Shown: in pieces, positions 9,618 to 22,111 of the stretch
How the letters are laid out: the number at the start of each line of letters is the position of its first letter
Position numbering within the stretch: position 1 is the first letter of the stretch
DNA from: a bacterium
GTDB taxonomy: Bacteria; Bacteroidota; Ignavibacteria; SZUA-365
Assembly: GCA_020444325.1 (NCBI GenBank)
Contig: JAHLLD010000015.1
Location: 1 to 64,000 of the forward strand
Length of the DNA stretch: 64,000 nt
Reading direction: 5' to 3'
Notes under the pieces: model-generated
Told to the model about the DNA's origin: nothing
Databases searched by the model: none
The model's input: the letters and a program-made list of their open reading frames with translations, nothing else
Translations under genes and position numbers: made by a program

Positions 9618-10277
9618 TCAGGTGTCGCTGGTGCGGAGGGAATCGTCGAGTTCGTTGCTGTCGTCAGGACGAATTTCCACGCCTCTGCGTTCGAGGAGCT
9701 GCCCGCATTTCCAGATTGCCTCAAGCATGCCGTCGGCGGGAGAACCGTTTTTCATCGCGTGCACGATGACCTGGACGATCTCATCCCACTCATCTTTTTT
9801 GACAAGCTCGTTGATTCCTTTGTCCCCGAGGATGCAAACCCTGCGCTCGAAAAGGGAGAGGAAGATCAGGATGCCGGTGCGTTCCCGCGTTTCAAAGACC
9901 TCTTCTTCGAGGAACGCGAGGGAAGCGCGCTCGTCGACGCGCTGCTGTTCCATCGCGTCCGGTATTACCGCACGCTTGAGCACAGGGACGTAAGCGACCA
10001 GCAGGCCTCCGAGTCCGAAGGCGAGTACCGTGATGGCGCCGACCTCTGCGAGGGTAAGCGGCAGCCACCAGTCCGTCCCGAGTGAAATCACCGAGAAAAC
10101 AAACAGCACGAGGAAGGCGGCAAGCGATCCACCGCGCAGCCAGGCCTCGGGATAGTTGTCTGCTCTGCCTACCACGTAGGGCACGATTTCGCCCGAGGTG
10201 CGGGATTCGGCTTCCTTCACCGCCTCGGCAATGCGTTTTTTGTCTTCCTCTGAGAACAGCTGTTCAGGTTTGATCAT
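9618..10277 (-). CDS. TPM-domain membrane protein
   Basis: I place the start at MIKPEQLF (10277). An open frame extends to 10418 but without family resemblance. The 219-residue protein has an N-terminal segment typical of the family (SEEDKKRIAEAVKEAESRTSGEIVPYVV), two adjacent transmembrane helices (about 50-100) and a TPM region (about 110-200, TGILIFLSLFERRVCILGDKGI). It is the partner of the YgcG-like gene that follows, and the pair probably acts together at the inner membrane. Its molecular activity is not known from sequence. Confidence 0.85.
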   Translation of the reverse strand: MIKPEQLFSEEDKKRIAEAVKEAESRTSGEIVPYVVGRADNYPEAWLRGGSLAAFLVLFVFSVISLGTDWWLPLTLAEVGAITVLAFGLGGLLVAYVPVLKRAVIPDAMEQQRVDERASLAFLEEEVFETRERTGILIFLSLFERRVCILGDKGINELVKKDEWDEIVQVIVHAMKNGSPADGMLEAIWKCGQLLERRGVEIRPDDSNELDDSLRTSDT

Positions 10278-10509
10278 GATGCTTCCGATACTGAATGATG
10301 AACAGGGAAAAATACCGATCATACCGCCAGCAGACAAGGCAGCAGCAACAGTCCGGGCGGCAGTGGCAGACAGGGCAGCTGATCTGCCAGTCGCCATCAG
10401 GTATGGGCGAAGCGACACGGGCGCACCTGCTTTCGCCTTGAATTTATGGCCCTGTTGCGTATTTTGAGAACTTATAACCGCATCCGTGAATTACTTGAGG
10501 GGTCCCCGT

Positions 10510-13449
10510 ATGAAGTTTTGCAAGGGTTTTGCCGCACTGCTGCTCGTGACCGTGTTGATGGCACCGTCACTGCAGGCGCAGATTGATCTCGAAGTGGACA
10601 GCGTTATGACATCGTCATTCCCGACGGTGCAGGTCAACGTCATCACCCGCTTCAGTAACGTGATCACCCGCGAATACGACAGCACGAACTTCCAGCTGTG
10701 GGAAGAAGGTTTTGCGCAGGGACCGCTGCACTACACATGTCCTTCACCGACGAAAAGTTTTTCCCTTACCATCGTCATCGCCGTCGGATCGACGATGTCG
10801 GCAGGGGACATCGGTTATGCCAAGGGGGTGGCCACACGTCTCGTCAACCGGATGAACGGACTGACGGATGAAGGGTCTGTGATGGTCTATGACGGGAATC
10901 AGCTCCTTCAGCAGGAATTCACACATATCAAACCACTGCTCACATCGCGCATCGATGCCATCGCAGGCAACGGTGGTGCAAACCACATGTGGGACGGCGT
11001 CTATGCCGGCGTCTCATACTGCGCCAATGACGGTGTGCATCCTTCACGTGGCGTCCTCATCCTTTCAAATGGAAAAGGTGATGGCGGTACCAAGAATCTG
11101 AACGATGTGATCCAGCTGGCGAAAACTGCGAAAATCCCGGTGTACTGCCTCGGTGTCAATGCGGTCAACAGCGACCAGGACATGAAAGAACTTTCGGCGC
11201 AGACGGGCGGGACGTATTTCTCGAATGCGGACCAGACTGTGCAGCAGCTCATCGATGATCTCAACGGCACACCGCCGTACTGTACGCTCGAGTACACAAG
11301 CACCAATCTCTGCCGTGACGGAGAAGCGCGCAATCTGATGCTGCGTCTGCGCAAGGACAATGACAGTACCGATGTAAATGACAGCTTCCCGCTGAGTGCG
11401 GATGCATCAACCAACGTCAGCGTTACGCTGAAGACGGATACCGGTACGGTGACGACCGGGCTGCCCAGTGACATCGCATTGCTGCTTCAGCCGGCAGTTC
11501 AGGGACAGCGTCTGTATGACGGCAGTATCTCCCTGCAGTTCGATACCTCGGCCCTGAAGCTGCAGGCCGTGCGTACCGCTGGTTACATGGCCGAAGGTGT
11601 GACCGCATCCCCCGCAATGACGGCAACCGGCGCGGATATCACACTCACGGGTACGGCCCAGCTTGACGGTGGAGGAACGCTGATGATGCTGGAGTTCGTG
11701 GGTGGTAACGTGACAGCTGCGACCGTCGTCAGCGTTGGTGTCGGCGACTTCCAGCAGAGTCGAGGCTGCCTCGATGCGACGCTCGCCTCTGCAAATATCA
11801 ACGTGCAGCCCAAGCGGGCATCCATCGCCACTGCCGCACAGCCAGTCATTTTCAACTGGGATGCTGCGGGGAACCATTACCTGCCGGATCCTGCCGCCGT
11901 GACCGTCGAGGTGACAAATGACGGTGATCTTCCGGTGAGCAATCTCAGCGCCACCTTCGGAGGAGCGCCCGAAGTGCGCCTGGCCTACAATGCCGGTTCG
12001 ACCGTCGCAGTCGTCCCCTCCACACTCGAGCCCGGCAAGAAAGGAAGCGCCACATTTTATGTGCAGGCTCTCCCACAGCAGTCAGAGGTGACGGCACAGG
12101 TGGATGCCACGGTGCAGTCTGCCGAAGGTGCCCAGGCGCTGCAGAAACTGTATCTCAACATCAAGCCTGCCGAATCCGGATACCGCCTCAGCTGTGAAGC
12201 CGATCAGATCGTGATCAACGGCGGTAATTATGAACCGGATCCCGCAGAAGTGCGCGCGACGATTACCTCGGCTGGAACGATGGACAGTCCGGCCGGCGAC
12301 GTCACCATCGTCCTGCCGCCTGAGCTGACCCTCAACGGTGGCAACGCGACACAGTCCTTTGCCTCCATGGCACCCGGCAATGACCAGACGCTCGTCTGGC
12401 CTATCGACTATCCGCACCCGATGACGGCAACCGATTACCCCATCATGCTTATCGCCTCCGCGAACGGTTATCCCGCAGACACCTGTCATACCACGCTGAC
12501 CGTCCCGGTGCTCACTGCCGTGAACCTGGAAATGCAGTGTGGTATTACTCCGGCCATCGCCGATACCGCCACGGGCTATGACGACCTCCGTGTTTCGTCT
12601 GTCGTCAGGAATACCGGCGGAGCGACGGCATACGGCGTCGAGGCAAGCCTGACATTGCCCGCGGGCTTCGTTCTCGGCAGCGGTGAGATGAATACCAAGA
12701 CTGTGGCCGACTCCCTGCAGCCCGGCGACTCCGCGACGGTAATGTGGACATTCGATTCCTTCCTCACTCTGGGTTGCGGTCCGCATCCCTACACGGTGGA
12801 TATCGATGTCACGACGAACCTGGGTGAAGATGCACAGTGTTCGGCGAACGGCGAACTCCAATTCCCCGACAACCTGCTCCCCGAAATCATCCAGGCCGCA
12901 CCGGCGGATATCGATACCGTGCTGAAGGGCGACGACGTGCAGTTCAGTGTGGATATGTTCGACTGGGAAGGTACGGTGCTGAGCTATTTCTGGTATGTCG
13001 ACGGTATGGTTGAATCCACCACCGGAAACAGTTTTGACTGGAATTTCGATACGGTCGGCGATTTCGAAATCATGGTCGAAATCTACGACTCGTGCAGTAT
13101 TGCGACCGATGAAGCCGTGACCTACACCTGGAACGTCACCGTGGTGAACTCCACCGGCGTTGCTGACGGTCCGGCTGCAGCGGGTGGCTTCGCCATCACT
13201 GGCAACTATCCCAACCCCTTCAATCCCGCCACGGTGATTGAATACCGTGTGGCTGAAGGACAGCATCGCGTACAGCTCGACGTGCTCGATATGTACGGCC
13301 GCGTGGTACGCACCCTGGTCGATGCGCAGTGTGCGGGCGGCACCTACCGCCAGAGCTTCAGTGCCGTCGATCTGCCGAGTGGAACATATATCGCTCGCCT
13401 GAGCAGCGGAGGCAGCGTGCAGTTTCACCGCATGATGCTTGTGAAATAG
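10510..13449 (+). CDS. Large T9SS-secreted protein with VWA-like and PKD-like domains
   Basis: The start at 10510 gives a clean signal peptide (MKFCKGFAALL..., cut after LQA) and is preceded by GAGGGG. The 979-residue product then has a von Willebrand A-like domain (about 80-260), several Ig-like or cohesin-like beta-sandwich regions (about 300-800), a PKD-like domain (about 805-870) and a Por secretion tail (last about 85 residues, NYPNPFNPATVIEY, ending MMLVK). The VWA metal site looks degenerate: the usual DxSxS reads AVGST. It is likely exported by the type IX system and fixed to the cell surface. Its ligand is unknown. Confidence 0.85.
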   Translation: MKFCKGFAALLLVTVLMAPSLQAQIDLEVDSVMTSSFPTVQVNVITRFSNVITREYDSTNFQLWEEGFAQGPLHYTCPSPTKSFSLTIVIAVGSTMSAGDIGYAKGVATRLVNRMNGLTDEGSVMVYDGNQLLQQEFTHIKPLLTSRIDAIAGNGGANHMWDGVYAGVSYCANDGVHPSRGVLILSNGKGDGGTKNLNDVIQLAKTAKIPVYCLGVNAVNSDQDMKELSAQTGGTYFSNADQTVQQLIDDLNGTPPYCTLEYTSTNLCRDGEARNLMLRLRKDNDSTDVNDSFPLSADASTNVSVTLKTDTGTVTTGLPSDIALLLQPAVQGQRLYDGSISLQFDTSALKLQAVRTAGYMAEGVTASPAMTATGADITLTGTAQLDGGGTLMMLEFVGGNVTAATVVSVGVGDFQQSRGCLDATLASANINVQPKRASIATAAQPVIFNWDAAGNHYLPDPAAVTVEVTNDGDLPVSNLSATFGGAPEVRLAYNAGSTVAVVPSTLEPGKKGSATFYVQALPQQSEVTAQVDATVQSAEGAQALQKLYLNIKPAESGYRLSCEADQIVINGGNYEPDPAEVRATITSAGTMDSPAGDVTIVLPPELTLNGGNATQSFASMAPGNDQTLVWPIDYPHPMTATDYPIMLIASANGYPADTCHTTLTVPVLTAVNLEMQCGITPAIADTATGYDDLRVSSVVRNTGGATAYGVEASLTLPAGFVLGSGEMNTKTVADSLQPGDSATVMWTFDSFLTLGCGPHPYTVDIDVTTNLGEDAQCSANGELQFPDNLLPEIIQAAPADIDTVLKGDDVQFSVDMFDWEGTVLSYFWYVDGMVESTTGNSFDWNFDTVGDFEIMVEIYDSCSIATDEAVTYTWNVTVVNSTGVADGPAAAGGFAITGNYPNPFNPATVIEYRVAEGQHRVQLDVLDMYGRVVRTLVDAQCAGGTYRQSFSAVDLPSGTYIARLSSGGSVQFHRMMLVK

Positions 13450-13537
13450 TTCTAGGCCATTTGGAAGGCGTTCAAGCTGAGCCGGAAGCCCCTCGGGTTT
13501 GCGAACCATTCAGCTGATGCAAAGATTGAATAAATGG

Positions 13538-13593
13538 AAAGATGGAAATATGTGTTCAGGCGCATGTTTCCATCTTTTCATTTTTCTATTTTT
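13538..13593 (+). terminator. AT-rich terminator after the VWA gene
   Basis: AAAGATGGAAATATG (13538-13552) pairs with CATGTTTCCATCTTT (13563-13577) with one G-U pair, followed by a T-rich run to about 13593. It lies about 90 bases past the stop at 13449 and before the M1 peptidase start. The base composition is far more AT-rich than its surroundings. Confidence 0.75.
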
Positions 13594-13624
13594 CCATCAT
13601 CCGACCAACAAGCAGCAGCCTGTC

Positions 13625-16066
13625 ATGCAGTCCTTCCTCCGAAGCTTACCCATACTTATCCTGCTCTTTTCTGCCATCCCTCTTTCTGCACAGCAGTATG
13701 AAGAGCGGGTACGCACGTATGATGTGGAGCACTATGATATTCGTGTGCGGCTTGATGAGGCGCAGCGCAGCGTTGACGGTGACGTACGCATTCATCTGAC
13801 GCCTTTCCAGGGGACGGATTCACTGCGTTTTGACGCCGTGAACATGGACATCCAGGACGTCGCTATTACCGGCAGTGCAGATGCGGGGATGGATCTGAAC
13901 TGGAACAGCGTCGCGTTCGGCTATGATTCCAGCACCTTGGCCGTGAAGGCCCCGTCCACCGTCGAAGGCTGCATTGTGCGCGTTCGCTACCGCTGCATAC
14001 CTGAAAAGGGGCTCTACTTCATTCAGCCCGATGCGAGCTTCCCGGATGACCCGAGGCAGATATGGACGCAGGGACAGGGCGAGGACAACCGGTACTGGTT
14101 CCCATCTTTTGATTATCCGAGCGACAAGGCCACGAGCGAACTGCACATCACCGTTGACACGGCACTGGAGACACTGAGCAATGGCCGACTGATTTCGCGT
14201 GTGGAGAACAGCGACGGGACCGCAACCTGGCACTGGTCGCTCGCGCATCCCCACAGCAGCTATCTCGTCATGCTGGCGGCAGGGAAGTACGAGCGTTTCC
14301 GCCAGATCGCGCGCTGCGAAGACGGGGAGGGGGCGATCCGCTACGTGCCCGTGGAATCGTGGTATTATCCGTCCGATGAGATGCACGATGTACGCAGAAC
14401 CTTCATGGATACCGACGACATGGTCACGTTTTTCAGCCGCCGGCTCGGTGTGGTATACCCGTGGAACAAGTATGCACAGATCCCGGTCGCACATTTCCTC
14501 TACGGTGGCATGGAGAATACAACCGCTACGGTGATGGCCGACGAGCGCCTTGTGGTGGACGCCCGGGCGGCGCTCGATTACGATCCCCAGCCATTGATCG
14601 CGCATGAACTGGCACATCAGTGGTTCGGCGATTATGTGACGTATGTGGACTGGCGGAACGAGTGGCTCAATGAAGGCTTCGCCACCTTCATGCAGCAGGT
14701 GTGGACACAGCACCGCTTCGGGGATGAAGACTTTCTGCTGCAGCGCTTCGACGGGATACGTTCGTTTCTGGACTGGACGGACAAGACAGGCAGGCTTCCG
14801 TTGCTCAATGACAGCCGCACTTCTGCGGCCAACACGTATTCGAAGGGTGCCGCGGTTCTGCACATGCTGCGCGACGATATGGGTGAAGATGCGTTCTGGC
14901 AACTGCTGCACCAGTGGCTCACGGATAATGCGTACGGCAGCGTCAACACCGAGAGCTTCCGTGCACTCGCTGAGGAGGTTTCCGGAAAGGATTATCACTG
15001 GTTTTTCCAGCAATGGGTGTACGGTGCGGGATATCCCGAAGTCGAAATCACACGCACTGTGCTGCCCGGTGACGCCGGCATTGCCATCACCGTGCGACAG
15101 ACCCAGGACACCGATGCGAACGGCAGCTACTTCCGTTTCCCCCTGCGCTACAAGGTGGCGGGGGCGGAAGGTGTGATACAGGTATCGGGTGCGCAGACGC
15201 TCGATACCATACCCGGAGGGAAGAATGTCCTGCCCGTGTTCGATCCCACACGGCTGCTCTGCGGACGCCTCCATGTGGATTATTCGACCGAGGAGCAGCT
15301 TCGTCTGCTGCAGGCAGACATTCCCGCACCATGGCGAGTACTGATCGCAGAGAAATTGCTGCGTGCACCGGATGCGCTCGATGCTTCCGGGAGGAGCGTG
15401 ATCTTCGGGACAGTGAAGAATGATCCCATTCCCGCCGTGCGGAAATCCATCGCAACCCCACTGGCGGATCTCGTCCGCAGACGGCTTCCCTGGTCAGGTG
15501 ATCTCCGTGACCTGCTGCTCTCTCTGCTGCAGGATGCGTACGCAGGGGTGCGTGCGACGGCGTTGAACGGATTACATAATTTCCACGATCCCATGTTATT
15601 GCCGGTGTTCTGGGAGATGCTTTCCGACTCGAGTTATTACGCCGAAGCGGCGGCCATGAATGGCGTGCTCAGTCTCGACAGCACCGGGAGCATCGACATC
15701 ATCCGCGCGCGCCTCGCCACGGAATCGCGCGGCGACGTGCTCGCGGAAGCGGCGCTGGACTGGGTGCAGCGATACCGTTACACCGAATTGATTGAGGACG
15801 TACGACAGCTCGCGGGGCCGGGACACAGTGCCGCACTGCGCGCAAAGGCCTTCGAGACACTGGTGCTGCTGCGCGTTCCCGGTGAAGAACTGCTGGAAAT
15901 GCTGCGCAGCCAGCTTGCCGAGCCTCGGGCCGTCCTTCGTCTCTTCGCCGCCGCAGCGCTTCGCCTGTTCCCGGCAGACATGGCGATGCCGCTGCTTCGG
16001 GCGCACATCGCCAACGAAGATAATCCCCGTGTCCGCGCGTTCATTCACGAACATTTTGGACTCTGA
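13625..16066 (+). CDS. Secreted M1-family metallo-aminopeptidase with HEAT-like tail
   Basis: The 813-residue protein has a signal peptide (MQSFLRSLPILIL..., cut after LSA), fixing the start at 13625. It then has the M1 N-terminal beta domain (about 25-200) and catalytic domain with GGMEN (about 294) and HELAHQWF at 327-334. The third zinc ligand is Glu350 in WLNEGF, the standard 18-residue gap. After about residue 510 the sequence becomes alpha-helical and HEAT-like. It would trim N-terminal residues from peptides in the periplasm or outside. No T9SS tail is present. A frame open upstream to 13499 overlaps the terminator and is not used. Confidence 0.93.
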   Translation: MQSFLRSLPILILLFSAIPLSAQQYEERVRTYDVEHYDIRVRLDEAQRSVDGDVRIHLTPFQGTDSLRFDAVNMDIQDVAITGSADAGMDLNWNSVAFGYDSSTLAVKAPSTVEGCIVRVRYRCIPEKGLYFIQPDASFPDDPRQIWTQGQGEDNRYWFPSFDYPSDKATSELHITVDTALETLSNGRLISRVENSDGTATWHWSLAHPHSSYLVMLAAGKYERFRQIARCEDGEGAIRYVPVESWYYPSDEMHDVRRTFMDTDDMVTFFSRRLGVVYPWNKYAQIPVAHFLYGGMENTTATVMADERLVVDARAALDYDPQPLIAHELAHQWFGDYVTYVDWRNEWLNEGFATFMQQVWTQHRFGDEDFLLQRFDGIRSFLDWTDKTGRLPLLNDSRTSAANTYSKGAAVLHMLRDDMGEDAFWQLLHQWLTDNAYGSVNTESFRALAEEVSGKDYHWFFQQWVYGAGYPEVEITRTVLPGDAGIAITVRQTQDTDANGSYFRFPLRYKVAGAEGVIQVSGAQTLDTIPGGKNVLPVFDPTRLLCGRLHVDYSTEEQLRLLQADIPAPWRVLIAEKLLRAPDALDASGRSVIFGTVKNDPIPAVRKSIATPLADLVRRRLPWSGDLRDLLLSLLQDAYAGVRATALNGLHNFHDPMLLPVFWEMLSDSSYYAEAAAMNGVLSLDSTGSIDIIRARLATESRGDVLAEAALDWVQRYRYTELIEDVRQLAGPGHSAALRAKAFETLVLLRVPGEELLEMLRSQLAEPRAVLRLFAAAALRLFPADMAMPLLRAHIANEDNPRVRAFIHEHFGL

Positions 16067-16297
16067 TATTAACTTTGACGGGGTGCAGGGAATCCGTATT
16101 TTTCATGGACGTGCCGTCCGGCATGTGAATGACGGACGGAATGACAGACTGCAGTCCATCCCGGAGCTGACGTTCTGGAGGCGCGCGTTTGTCGCATTGA
16201 CTTTGTAAGCATGCAATTCCTATATTTGTCTCTCTGAGCCATTTTTGAAGTTTTGCGAAGTTCCAAATACATATTGATGTTGGAGGTCTGATCGGCC

Positions 16298-18208
16298 GTG
16301 AAGAAGTATTCATTCCGGATTATCATGATCGTCGCGTTCATTCTGTTCGCCGGCTACCTGTTGTGGCCGACCTATAGTGATAGCGTATACCAGTCGAAGC
16401 TCGAGTCGTTGTCCGGTCAGGACAGCACCGAATATTTTGACGAAAACGAAGCATCCATTCGCAACGCGCGCGACAATCGCCTGAAGCTGGGTCTTGACCT
16501 GCAGGGCGGTATGTACGTTACGCTTGAAGTGGACATCGTCGAACTGCTGGGCAAGCTGGCGAAAAACGAAGACGAAAATCTCCGCGACATTCTCGCGGCG
16601 ACTAAAGAAGAGGCGCTTACCAGTGACGAACCGGTGCTGGATATTTTCCGCCGCCGTTTCGATGAAAAGAACATGCGCCTGAGCCGGTATTACGGAGACA
16701 TCCGGGATTCCAACGGCGAGGTGATGGACAAGCTTTCGGATGAAACCGAAAAGGCTGTCGAACGCGCACTGGAAATTATCCGCAACCGTATTGACCAGTA
16801 CGGGGTGTCGGAAGTCGCCATCACGCGCAGTGGCAGCCGCCGCATCATTCTCGAGCTTCCCGGCGTCAGTGACGAACAGGAAGTGCGTGGGCTGATCCAG
16901 GAAACGGCACAGCTCGAGTTCAAGCTGTTCGCCGACGACAACACGCAGCTCGCCACTGTCAAGCGTATTGACCGCGTGCTGCTCGGCAAGCCGCCTGAGG
17001 AAGAGGTCGACACGACCGCTGCCGCGGACAGCACCGATGCCGCCCTGGCAGACAATGAAGCTGCGGAAGATACCACGGCTGCAGCTGCCGACGCGGATCA
17101 GCTCGATTCCATCGCCAAGGCGAATATGACTGATGAGGAAAGACTCGACGAGTACAAGAAGGAAAATCCCTTCCTCGGACTCTTCATCCCGACGCAGTAC
17201 GGATTGTTCGCGACTGCGGATCAGAAGGAACGCATCAACAACATCCTCGACCGTGACGACGTGAAAAACGCGATTGCGGACGATCTGACCTTTGCGTGGT
17301 CGGCCAAACCCGAGCAGCTGCAGGACGGATCGGAGGTATATGAATTTTACATGCTCAAGCGCAAGCCGGAGCTTACCGGTGAAGTGATCACCAATGCGCA
17401 GGCGCAGATCGAACAGACCGGTCTCGGTGGCGCGGTGGTGACCATGCAGATGGATGCTGAAGGAGCCCGCGAATGGGCCCGCGTCACCGGCGCCAACGTC
17501 AACAAGCGCATCGCCATCGTGCTTGATAACGCCGTCTTCAGCGCCCCGAACGTGCGTCAGAAGATTATCGGCGGAAACTCGCAGATCGAAGGCATGGAGA
17601 ATATGGAGGAAGCCCGCCTCCTCGAGATCGTCCTGAAGGCCGGTGCGCTTCCCGCACCCGTGTCGATCATCGAAGAACGTACCGTGGGTCCGTCCCTCGG
17701 TGAGGATTCCATCAGCGCCGGTATCAATTCGTTTGCCATCGGTTTCGTCCTTGTGCTGCTCTTCATGGTGGTCTACTACCAGTTCGGCGGCGTGCCTGCC
17801 GATATCGCGGTGCTGTTCAACGTGGTGTTCATCCTCGGCATCCTGGCCGGTTTCCACGGTACTCTGACACTGCCCGGTATCGCGGGTATTCTGTTGACCG
17901 TCGGTATGGCTGTCGACGCCAACGTGCTTATCAACGAGCGTATCCGTGAGGAATTCGGTGCAGGCAAAACGCTGCGCGCCGCCATTGATGCCGGTTACTC
18001 CCGTGCATTCCCCGCGATTATCGACTCCAACCTGACAACACTGCTCACCAGTATCATCCTGTACCAGTTCGGGTCCGGCCCCATCCAGGGCTTCGCACTC
18101 ACGCTTGGTATCGGTATTGTCTGTTCCCTGTTCACCGCCATTGTCATGACACGCGTGATTTTCGAAATCACGGCCGACAATGCGCCGGGTCTGGTGAAGT
18201 TCGGTTGA
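16298..18208 (+). CDS. secD: Protein translocase subunit SecD
   Basis: The 636-residue inner-membrane protein works with SecF to drive late steps of Sec export using the proton gradient. It starts with GTG at 16298, with GGAGG at about 16282-16286. It has an N-terminal helix, the LGLDLQGGMYVTLEV motif (about 64-78), a large periplasmic P1 region, and C-terminal transmembrane helices with TVGMAVDANVLINERIREE (about 530-548). An Ala/Asp/Glu-rich stretch of about 50 residues (about 233-285) interrupts P1 and is not typical of SecD. secF follows after 49 bases. Confidence 0.96.
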   Translation: MKKYSFRIIMIVAFILFAGYLLWPTYSDSVYQSKLESLSGQDSTEYFDENEASIRNARDNRLKLGLDLQGGMYVTLEVDIVELLGKLAKNEDENLRDILAATKEEALTSDEPVLDIFRRRFDEKNMRLSRYYGDIRDSNGEVMDKLSDETEKAVERALEIIRNRIDQYGVSEVAITRSGSRRIILELPGVSDEQEVRGLIQETAQLEFKLFADDNTQLATVKRIDRVLLGKPPEEEVDTTAAADSTDAALADNEAAEDTTAAAADADQLDSIAKANMTDEERLDEYKKENPFLGLFIPTQYGLFATADQKERINNILDRDDVKNAIADDLTFAWSAKPEQLQDGSEVYEFYMLKRKPELTGEVITNAQAQIEQTGLGGAVVTMQMDAEGAREWARVTGANVNKRIAIVLDNAVFSAPNVRQKIIGGNSQIEGMENMEEARLLEIVLKAGALPAPVSIIEERTVGPSLGEDSISAGINSFAIGFVLVLLFMVVYYQFGGVPADIAVLFNVVFILGILAGFHGTLTLPGIAGILLTVGMAVDANVLINERIREEFGAGKTLRAAIDAGYSRAFPAIIDSNLTTLLTSIILYQFGSGPIQGFALTLGIGIVCSLFTAIVMTRVIFEITADNAPGLVKFG

Positions 18209-18257
18209 TCACGTTTCCTATTCGTACGCAAGTGAGCCAGGAGTAAATAGAAGTACA

Positions 18258-19178
18258 ATGAGAATCTTCACACATCTCAATTTCGATTTCATGGGCAAGC
18301 GCAAGACCTTCTATGTGCTGTCCGCCATCATTCTTCTTGCCAGCGTCATTTCGCTCGCCTTCAAGGGAGTCGAGTTCGGACTCGATTTCAAGGGCGGCAC
18401 CGAGGTCGTGGTGCGTTTCCCGCGCACTGTGGAAATCGACGAACTGCGCGGCTGGATGTCGACGTCGGATCTCGGAAGCATCGAGATCAAGTCATTCGGC
18501 ACCGACACTGACTATATTGTCCGCACCGAGCAGAAAGGGCAGGGCACGGAGATTTCCAATAAAATCAAGTCCATCCTTATCGAGCATTTTCCTGACAAGG
18601 GTATCGAAATCCTGCAGGAGAATATCGTGGAGGCGAAGATCGGATCGGAGATCCGCAGGGATGCCGTCATCGCGGTTTTCTTTGCCCTGATCGGGATTCT
18701 GATTTACATCGGTTTCCGATTCAAATTCATCTTCGCCATCGGTGCTGTCATCGCCCTGTTCCACGATGTGCTGCTGACGCTCGGGATTGTGTCCATGGTG
18801 ACGAACCTGATTCCGGGGCTCAACCTGGAATTTGATCAGGCCATGGTCGCAGCCTTCCTGACGCTGGTCGGTTTCTCGATTAACGATACGGTGGTGGTGT
18901 TCGACCGCGTCCGTGAAAACCTCAAGCTTTCGAAATCCAGTGCGTTTGAACCTGTACTCAACAAGAGCATCAACTCGACAATGAGCCGTACGGTTCTGAC
19001 ATCGACCACGACCTTCATCGTCATGCTCGCACTGTTGTTCTTCGGCGGTGAGCCGACGCGTGGATTTGCTTTCGCGATGACCGTGGGTGTGCTTACCGGT
19101 ACGTACAGCAGCATTTTTGTTGCGAGCGCGCTTACGCTGGACTGGACCAAGGCACGGAAAGCCAAAATCACCTTCTAG
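18258..19178 (+). CDS. secF: Protein translocase subunit SecF
   Basis: The 306-residue inner-membrane partner of SecD has an N-terminal transmembrane helix, the FGLDFKGGTEVVVRF motif (about 38-52) and the C-terminal five-helix block. That block includes TLVGFSINDTVVVFDRVREN (about 200-219), the conserved proton-relay region. Length and motifs are standard. Separate secD and secF genes are adjacent and probably co-transcribed. The STAS-domain gene follows within 10 bases, so it may share the transcript. Confidence 0.96.
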   Translation: MRIFTHLNFDFMGKRKTFYVLSAIILLASVISLAFKGVEFGLDFKGGTEVVVRFPRTVEIDELRGWMSTSDLGSIEIKSFGTDTDYIVRTEQKGQGTEISNKIKSILIEHFPDKGIEILQENIVEAKIGSEIRRDAVIAVFFALIGILIYIGFRFKFIFAIGAVIALFHDVLLTLGIVSMVTNLIPGLNLEFDQAMVAAFLTLVGFSINDTVVVFDRVRENLKLSKSSAFEPVLNKSINSTMSRTVLTSTTTFIVMLALLFFGGEPTRGFAFAMTVGVLTGTYSSIFVASALTLDWTKARKAKITF

Positions 19179-19187
19179 AGGTACTGT

Positions 19188-19529
19188 ATGAATATCCCCT
19201 CCTCAGAGAAGAACGGCGTTACGATTCTGGAACTGCAGGGGGCCATACTCGGCGGACCCGAGGCGAATGCCCTGAACGAGGAACTGCACCGACTTATTGA
19301 TGAGGGTAAAACCCGCATCGTGCTCGAGTGTTCCAAGGTGACGCTGATGAACAGTTCAGGACTGGGTATGCTCATCGGCGGATATACCACCATGAAGAAC
19401 AACGGTGGTGAACTGAAACTCGCATCGCTGAATGACAACGTGCGCAAGCTCATCGAAATCACGAAGCTGCACACCATATTCGCCGCGTATGCAACCGTGG
19501 ATGAGGCTGTTTCGAGCTTTGCATCCTGA
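19188..19529 (+). CDS. STAS-domain protein, anti-sigma-factor-antagonist-like
   Basis: The 113-residue protein is a single STAS domain like SpoIIAA/RsbV. The switch motif MNSSGLGML (residues 54-62) has serines 56 and 57, one of which would be phosphorylated by a partner kinase. Such proteins release sigma factors from anti-sigma kinases or take part in other partner-switching circuits. No kinase, phosphatase or sigma factor is encoded nearby, so the circuit is unknown. It starts nine bases after secF and ends before a terminator. GAGGTACTGT precedes the ATG. Confidence 0.9.
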   Translation: MNIPSSEKNGVTILELQGAILGGPEANALNEELHRLIDEGKTRIVLECSKVTLMNSSGLGMLIGGYTTMKNNGGELKLASLNDNVRKLIEITKLHTIFAAYATVDEAVSSFAS

Positions 19530-19544
19530 AGACGGAACCTGTGA

Positions 19545-22006
<2,462 letters not shown>

Positions 22007-22111
22007 TCTTTCCTTCCCTTCATCCCCTGAAGTGTTTCTCCTTACCGCATTGAGAGCGCGGGGCAATTGTCGCGTTTCGTACGTGACAACGACCGCGTCT
22101 GTTCGAGATGC

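Noticed and set aside
12082-13509. 475-codon minus-strand open frame opposite the VWA gene
   Set aside because: Antisense shadow; the plus-strand product has a signal peptide and a T9SS tail in frame.
16310-17857. 515-codon minus-strand open frame opposite secD
   Set aside because: Shadow of secD; the plus-strand protein has all SecD motifs and the minus-strand product resembles nothing.
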